In this document: positions 5,291 to 7,523 of the stretch, piece by piece
Layout: the number at the start of each line of letters is the position of its first letter
Position numbering within the stretch: the stretch's first letter is position 1
Assembly (NCBI GenBank): GCA_020859725.1
Contig: JAJBVR010000137.1
Span: 1-7,523 of the forward strand
DNA from: Clostridiales bacterium
GTDB taxonomy: Bacteria > Bacillota > Clostridia > Oscillospirales > Acutalibacteraceae
Length of the DNA: 7,523 bases
Reading direction: 5' to 3'
The notes under the pieces: model-generated
Database searches by the model: none
What the model was told of the DNA's origin: nothing
What the model saw: the letters and a program-made list of their open reading frames with translations, nothing else
Made by a program: the position numbers and the translations under genes

Positions 5291-7289
5291 TATCGGATAA
5301 AGAATACTTACCTCCGTGTGATAATAATTCTATATTCAGATTCGGAATATCCGCATTTGCAAGATATTTAATAATAATTGTAATTGGAGCAGTTGCCCAA
5401 GAGTGGCAGAGCGAAGTATTCCATTTCTGCTCCCTGCCCCACACCTCAAAGCAGGTTGTTGCACCTTCTCTGAGCATATTCAGCCATCCGAATTCGGTTT
5501 CGTTTACGATAAGCCTGTATGCATCTTCAAAGCACCCGTTTTTACACAAAGATTCCAGCATAAAATAGCTTGTATAAACACCGCAGCAAAAGCCCTTTGA
5601 AACAATATATTCAATTATCTTTGGCTTTGCATTTTCAGGTACTAAATCAAAATAGAGTGCAAAAACATTTGAATGAAGTGATGAATGTTTACTGCTTTTA
5701 CCGTCATTAAACAAGCCATTTTTCAAAAATGCGTTAACATAGGCATTCTGCCTTGTGCTGAAATCAAATGTTTTTTCTAAGCCTAATATCGTTTCAATTT
5801 GACCCAGCGTTTTGATTGCACCGATATAATACGCATTTATAACATTGTGCACACCCTTTTCAACAATGGGGCGGCTGAGCAAAAAGTCATAGGTATCTCT
5901 GCAGTTTTCAGGCCAGTCTACTAAATTCCATTTTTCACTTACCTGATTTAAAAGCCCTCTCTCATCTTCATACTGTTCAAAATACCTTATAACATTTTTT
6001 GCGGTTTCATAATATGCATTGAGGAAATCCTCATCCTTGGAAAAGCTGTATTCAAGCAGTAGCAATTCGCCGAACAACAGAGAATAGTCTGCTATTTCCT
6101 GCATCAGAGAGCAAGACGATACAGCCATCAATCCGTCACAGATTTTAGTGGTTTTTGCAAAATCAACAATCGCCTTTCTCAGCAGTGAGGTATCCTTTGT
6201 CAGGTACATCTGGCTGCCTGCTGCTATCAGCGTATCTCCCAAATACTGCCCCTTTTCCCTTGTCGGGCAATCAATATATGTATTTTGACAGGACACTTTT
6301 ATTGTCCGTTTGCAGAGATTGAATATTTCCTCTAACTTTTTATCATTTGACTTTAATGTGCACATTTCATCATCAAACGGATAATGGCAGACAATCATCT
6401 CAATGCTTAATATTTCGTCATTATCCGATATGAGTTGAACATATCTGAAGCCCTTGTAATCATAATTTTCAAATGTGCAGATACCGTCATCAAGCGTCCA
6501 TGTTTCCTCATATACACAATCTGTGCGCAGTCTGTATCTTACGTTAAAATCATCATTTAATTCTTCACCGCAGCGAATTATAATTTTGCTTTCTCTTTCC
6601 CCTTTTGCACGGATTTTAAGCCTGCCGCAGTATTCTCCGCCGAAATCATAAATACTGTTGTGCACGTTTTTGGGCAAAACCGAGTAATAACTTAATGGCT
6701 TTGTCTGTTGTAATCTAAAGCTGTAGTCATTATTGGTTTCTGCCATATACTCCCAGTCAGTATCATTATAATCGGGGGTATTCCAATCTTCCTCCCACAA
6801 TCTGCTGTCAAAGTTTTCCGAAAAAGCAGTATCATAGCCTGATATGTGACCAGAAAAAGCTTTGCATTCCTTAAATTTCCATTTTAAATTAACGCCGTTA
6901 ATGCTTGCACCTACACCGAAACGGTTATCTCCGCTTTGCCAAACTCGATTAATCAGACCCTGGTAATACAGATGAACGGCAATCACATTTTTTCCTTTTC
7001 TTAAATACTGTGTTATGTCCAGCTTGTTGTAATAATAACTGTCATTATATGACGGGGCAGGACCGCAGCAAATAAATTCTCCGTTAATATAAAGTTTATA
7101 GCAGTCATCCGCACTGATGAGCAGAGTTGCTTTTTTATCGGTGTAATCATAATACGCACGTGCAAGACAGTGATAGTTTTTAACAGCACTTTCGACAGGA
7201 ACAGTATCCTGTTCCTTATGAAAAATATTTAGCGGTATTAATTTCTTAAACCGAGGAGTTGTGTACCAGTTAAAAGGCTGATTGTGCAT
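5283..7289 (-). CDS. Alpha-L-rhamnosidase, glycoside hydrolase family 78, short form
   Basis: Inverting exo-hydrolase expected to remove terminal alpha-L-rhamnose. The protein is 668 residues from ATG 7289, chosen because GGAGA (7295-7299) lies five to six bases upstream; an in-frame TTG at 7301 precedes that site and is unlikely. The N-terminal half is beta-rich (ISADDCYKLYINGEF at about 59-73, then the YDFGGEYCGRLKIRAKGE segment at about 214-231). The alpha/alpha barrel begins at about 310. GH78 signatures are DCPTREKGQYLGD at about 340-352 (proposed acid in the TRE segment), WNLVDWPENCRD at 454-465, GATTCFEVW at 609-617 (E615 proposed base), and SLCHSWATAPI at 626-636. The protein stops about 32 residues after that last motif, so the C-terminal beta-sandwich usual in GH78 is largely absent. 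No signal peptide, so likely cytoplasmic. First gene of the operon. A different activity within this fold on a related deoxy-sugar or uronide cannot be excluded. Confidence 0.85.
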   Translation of the reverse strand: MHNQPFNWYTTPRFKKLIPLNIFHKEQDTVPVESAVKNYHCLARAYYDYTDKKATLLISADDCYKLYINGEFICCGPAPSYNDSYYYNKLDITQYLRKGKNVIAVHLYYQGLINRVWQSGDNRFGVGASINGVNLKWKFKECKAFSGHISGYDTAFSENFDSRLWEEDWNTPDYNDTDWEYMAETNNDYSFRLQQTKPLSYYSVLPKNVHNSIYDFGGEYCGRLKIRAKGERESKIIIRCGEELNDDFNVRYRLRTDCVYEETWTLDDGICTFENYDYKGFRYVQLISDNDEILSIEMIVCHYPFDDEMCTLKSNDKKLEEIFNLCKRTIKVSCQNTYIDCPTREKGQYLGDTLIAAGSQMYLTKDTSLLRKAIVDFAKTTKICDGLMAVSSCSLMQEIADYSLLFGELLLLEYSFSKDEDFLNAYYETAKNVIRYFEQYEDERGLLNQVSEKWNLVDWPENCRDTYDFLLSRPIVEKGVHNVINAYYIGAIKTLGQIETILGLEKTFDFSTRQNAYVNAFLKNGLFNDGKSSKHSSLHSNVFALYFDLVPENAKPKIIEYIVSKGFCCGVYTSYFMLESLCKNGCFEDAYRLIVNETEFGWLNMLREGATTCFEVWGREQKWNTSLCHSWATAPITIIIKYLANADIPNLNIELLSHGGKYSLSDNE

Positions 7290-7294
7290 ATATG

Positions 7295-7299
7295 TCTCC
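7295..7299 (-). promoter_or_regulatory. Ribosome binding site that decides the GH78 start
   Basis: GGAGA on the minus strand ends six bases or fewer before ATG 7289. The longer frame from TTG 7301 would place this site inside the coding sequence and has no site of its own, so the ATG is preferred. Confidence 0.75.
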
Positions 7300-7321
7300 A
7301 AAACACAGTAATTTTATCGTT

Positions 7322-7408
7322 ATCAGGTTATTGTTTTCCTTAGAATAAAACTAATCTTGATATATATTACAATTATACCACATTTTCTTTAAAATTAAAT
7401 AACCTGAT
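7322..7408. repeat. 11-bp perfect inverted repeat flanking the operon promoter
   Basis: ATCAGGTTATT at 7322-7332 is matched by its exact reverse complement AATAACCTGAT at 7398-7408. The arms lie about 76 bases apart centre to centre, one just upstream of (and touching) the -35 region and the other in the untranslated leader. Only one arm is transcribed from the predicted start, so an RNA hairpin is not the explanation. A pair of regulator binding sites is the natural reading (inference). Confidence 0.6.
7372..7400 (-). promoter_or_regulatory. Promoter of the glycosidase operon
   Basis: A perfect TATAAT (7377-7372 on the minus strand) is preceded by TGG, giving an extended -10 (TGnTATAAT). 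The -35 region is poor (ATTTAA at 7400-7395 with 17-base spacing), as expected for a promoter that needs an activator or relies on its extended -10. Predicted transcription start is near 7365, with a leader of about 75 bases before ATG 7289. No other TATAAT stands this well placed upstream of the operon. Confidence 0.65.
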
Positions 7409-7429
7409 TTGAGCAAAAAGTGTCCTTAT

Positions 7430-7458
7430 TTGCAAAAGGTAAAGCGATATGCTAAAAT
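7430..7458 (+). promoter_or_regulatory. Possible promoter of the divergent gene
   Basis: TTGCAA (7430-7435), 17 bases, then TAAAAT (7453-7458) preceded by TGC as an extended -10. The predicted start would fall at about 7465, right at the ribosome binding site AGGTGA (7465-7470), leaving an unusually short leader. The call is therefore tentative. Confidence 0.35.
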
Positions 7459-7474
7459 ATTTTCAGGTGATTTT

Positions 7475-7523
7475 ATGAATGAAAAAATTATGGATATTTT
7501 AAGACCGATTACTGTTGAAGACC
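7475..7523 (+). CDS. N-terminus of a divergent gene, probably the operon's transcriptional regulator (runs off the window)
   Basis: ATG 7475 follows AGGTGA (7465-7470) by four bases. Only 16 residues are visible, starting MNEKIMDILRPITVED, and the gene runs off the right edge. Position is the main evidence: it is divergent from a glycosidase/transporter operon across a 185-base region with an inverted repeat, the classic place for a sugar-responsive regulator. The segment ILRPITVED resembles the start of some AraC-type regulators of Clostridia, which have a cupin-like N-terminus and a C-terminal helix-turn-helix. This rests on memory and a very short stretch, so the family is uncertain. Confidence 0.45.
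   Translation, partial: MNEKIMDILRPITVED

Noticed and set aside
5278..5600. Plus-strand open frames of 96 and 65 codons opposite the end of the GH78 gene
   Set aside because: They are antisense to conserved GH78 motifs and have no ribosome binding site.
7290..7301. TTG at 7301 as the GH78 start, adding four residues
   Set aside because: It would place the only good Shine-Dalgarno (7295-7299) inside the gene; ATG 7289 is correctly spaced from it.
1..7523. CRISPR arrays, tRNA or rRNA genes, riboswitches
   Set aside because: No regularly spaced direct repeats, no cloverleaf or rRNA-like sequence, and the 75-base operon leader is too short and unstructured by eye for a known riboswitch.

Overview
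The window looks like a piece of a low-GC Clostridia-type Firmicutes genome, probably a gut commensal. Reasons: AT-rich coding sequence, strong AGGAGG-type ribosome binding sites, tightly packed operon spacing, and a glycosidase plus cation-symporter sugar-utilisation operon next to a divergent regulator. Taxonomy is inferred; nothing in the window proves a genus.

Layout. The right three quarters (about 945-7474) is a minus-strand carbohydrate operon. In transcription order it holds a GH78 alpha-L-rhamnosidase (5283-7289), a GH2 beta-glucuronidase of the UidA type (3527-5290, overlapping the previous gene by 8 bases), a GH30-type glycosidase carrying two single-base frameshifts (2187-3511), and a GPH/MFS glycoside transporter (start 2177) that has lost its C-terminus. 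A promoter region at about 7290-7474 with an 11-bp inverted repeat separates the operon from the first 16 codons of a divergent gene (7475 onward), probably its regulator. None of the glycosidases shows a signal peptide. The simplest model is that the transporter imports a small rhamnose- and glucuronate-bearing glycoside or oligosaccharide, which is trimmed in the cytoplasm: rhamnose first, then glucuronate, then the core. Side chains of arabinogalactan (Rha-GlcA-beta-1,6-Gal) and rhamnosylated plant glucuronides are the best-fitting candidate substrates. This is inference.

The left part (1 to about 944) is a mosaic. A minus-strand C-terminal fragment of an unrecognised beta-rich protein (20 to about 278) abuts the tail of a plus-strand cassette of very small, translationally coupled genes (279-839). 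The cassette closes with a perfect hairpin terminator (844-879). About 65 bases later it runs into the broken 3' end of the transporter. Gene fragments are cut at both edges, so two recombination junctions, near 278 and near 944, are implied. They could be genuine rearrangements around a mobile-element remnant or assembly artefacts.
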